DNA of 45,926 nucleotides. Origin: Pseudacidovorax sp. (GTDB taxonomy: Bacteria; Pseudomonadota; Gammaproteobacteria; Burkholderiales; Burkholderiaceae_C). The notes beneath the pieces are model-generated. The model was not told the origin of the DNA. It saw nothing but the letters and a program-made list of their open reading frames with translations, and searched no databases. A program made the position numbers and the translations under genes. Position 1 is the stretch's first letter, and the number at the start of each line of letters is the position of its first letter. Shown piece after piece: positions 45,277 through 45,926 of the stretch. The DNA is taken from NCBI RefSeq assembly GCF_017991995.1, contig NZ_JAGOPN010000031.1, forward strand, positions 1 through 45,926. The letters run 5' to 3'.

Positions 45277-45368
45277 GCCGGAATCAGGCAGGGAGAATAT
45301 CTAGAATATATAAGCAGAACCAAGCCGAGCAAAGCTCTCGTGATCTTCTTTCCCGAGGAATACAGTAG
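45273..45368 (+). CDS. short open frame of 31 residues, possible truncated gene
   Basis: ATG at 45273 overlaps the stop of the preceding fragment (ATGA) and has a strong GGAGGTGAGG ribosome site seven bases or less away. The frame stops after 31 residues (MSRNQAGRISRIYKQN...) and has no signal peptide. It may be the remnant of another gene of the cluster or a chance frame. Confidence 0.3.
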   Translation: MSRNQAGRISRIYKQNQAEQSSRDLLSRGIQ

Positions 45369-45733
45369 CTGCCAACAAGTGTGCGAAAAAAATTCCTGCA
45401 GGTTTTTGGCACTTCCCTGACGGGGTTTGCCACTGCCGGGCTTCACGGGCCATTCACTTGTAATCCTAGACGAATAATGCGTCAACCACTATGCGCACTG
45501 CTTTTAAAAAGCAGGCGTTTTGACGACAGGACGGACAACGAAACTTATAAAAAATAAAAACGATACGGCGTCACAAACGAAAGCACCGCCTTCAACCCAC
45601 CGTCCTCGGAAAACAACAATCACATGTAAGTTGGAGTAAGTGCAAACCCTGCCTCATAATGTTCAACATTCCGGCAGTCGGTGCAAAGGCGCAGGGTGCT
45701 GGCCCGCATCTCTCAACCCTTCGTCTTACTTCC
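45369..45733. other. non-coding boundary between the effector cluster and the sugar locus
   Basis: No convincing gene was found. It holds a 17-base palindrome (45498-45514), an AT-rich patch around 45543-45562 and the leader of rfbB. Composition moves from AT-rich back to host level here, so it marks the right end of the accessory region. No clear repeat pair or att site was seen. Confidence 0.5.
45498..45514 (+). terminator. perfect 17-base palindrome, possible terminator
   Basis: CTGCTTTT-A-AAAAGCAG followed by GCGTTTTG. The stem is short and A/T-rich in the middle, with a T run a few bases later. It could end the small-gene cluster's transcript before rfbB. Confidence 0.4.
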
Positions 45734-45926
45734 ATGATCCTTGTGACAGGCGGCGCCGGCTTCATCGGCGCCAACTTCGTGCTCGACTGGCTGGCTGGTG
45801 CCGACGAGCCGGTCGTCAACCTCGACAAGCTGACCTACGCAGGCAACCTCCAGACGCTCGCCTCGCTCGATGGCGACAAGCGCCATGTCTTCGTGCAGGG
45901 CGACATCGGCGACAGCGCCCTCATCG
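45734..45926 (+). CDS. rfbB: dTDP-glucose 4,6-dehydratase (partial, N-terminus)
   Basis: The first 64 residues, cut by the window end. MILVTGGAGFIGANFVLDW gives the Rossmann motif GGAGFIG at 6-12, and NLDKLTYAGNLQTLASL is the RfbB/RmlB segment that separates it from GalE. It catalyses the second step of dTDP-rhamnose synthesis for surface polysaccharide. It probably opens an rfbBDAC operon beyond the window. Confidence 0.9.
   Translation, partial: MILVTGGAGFIGANFVLDWLAGADEPVVNLDKLTYAGNLQTLASLDGDKRHVFVQGDIGDSALI

Noticed and set aside
36465-45926. Transposase, integrase or attachment-site repeats bounding the effector island
   Set aside because: I looked for them and saw none; the exchange is more likely homologous recombination through the conserved effector front.

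Overview
The window is GC-rich chromosomal DNA of a Gram-negative bacterium. Gene content (lgt, ilvD beside a LysR gene, a small Trp-rich membrane protein of a Burkholderiales family, YlqF, long lipoproteins with LxxC boxes, a VgrG) points to Betaproteobacteria, order Burkholderiales, most likely Comamonadaceae. The family-level call is inference from gene style, not from a marker gene. No tRNA, rRNA, CRISPR array, transposase or integrase was seen.

Layout. (1) 1-8.5 kb: core housekeeping and regulation: MFS transporter, Lgt, a bacterioferritin lacking the usual haem methionine, a LysR regulator divergent from IlvD, a LuxR-type regulator, a small Trp-rich membrane protein divergent from a class I cytochrome c, and an AstE/AspA-type deacylase. 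(2) 8.5-18.2 kb: SulP anion transporter, GTPase YlqF, an HPF/RaiA-like protein coupled to a large EF-hand membrane protein, an SDR, a LapA-domain protein, then ManC and GalE for sugar-nucleotide synthesis. (3) 18.4-22.3 kb: acetyl-CoA synthetase divergent from an HTH / HATPase / STAS-like regulator that carries two 11-bp direct repeats over its start, followed by a YqhA-family membrane protein and a clear terminator. (4) 22.4-27.2 kb: a 1288-residue membrane patatin-like lipase with an SGNH hydrolase behind it. (5) 27.3-34.5 kb: an exported metallophosphoesterase divergent from a three-gene, stop/start-overlapping operon encoding a lipoprotein phosphoesterase, a dihaem peroxidase lipoprotein and an unknown lipoprotein, closed by a 14-bp-stem terminator. 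A palindrome lies in the divergent promoter region. (6) 34.8-36.2 kb: a Crp/Fnr-type regulator and two small proteins.

(7) 36.5-45.4 kb is the accessory region and the most interesting part. A GC-rich VgrG is followed by a chimeric effector: its front (M23/LytM-like fold and linker) has host composition, while its last ~235 residues, a GH19-type lysozyme/chitinase-like domain, are abruptly AT-rich. The effector stop overlaps a GTG start of a small secreted protein, the likely immunity protein. Behind it lie five more small, AT-rich, mostly signal-peptide-bearing genes, two of them paralogues. Each of these starts with ATGA, and some are preceded by short open stretches that may be the 3' tails of lost toxin genes. 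I read this as a type VI effector locus that has swapped toxin tips and kept the immunity genes of former tips. (8) The window ends inside rfbB, the start of a dTDP-sugar locus.
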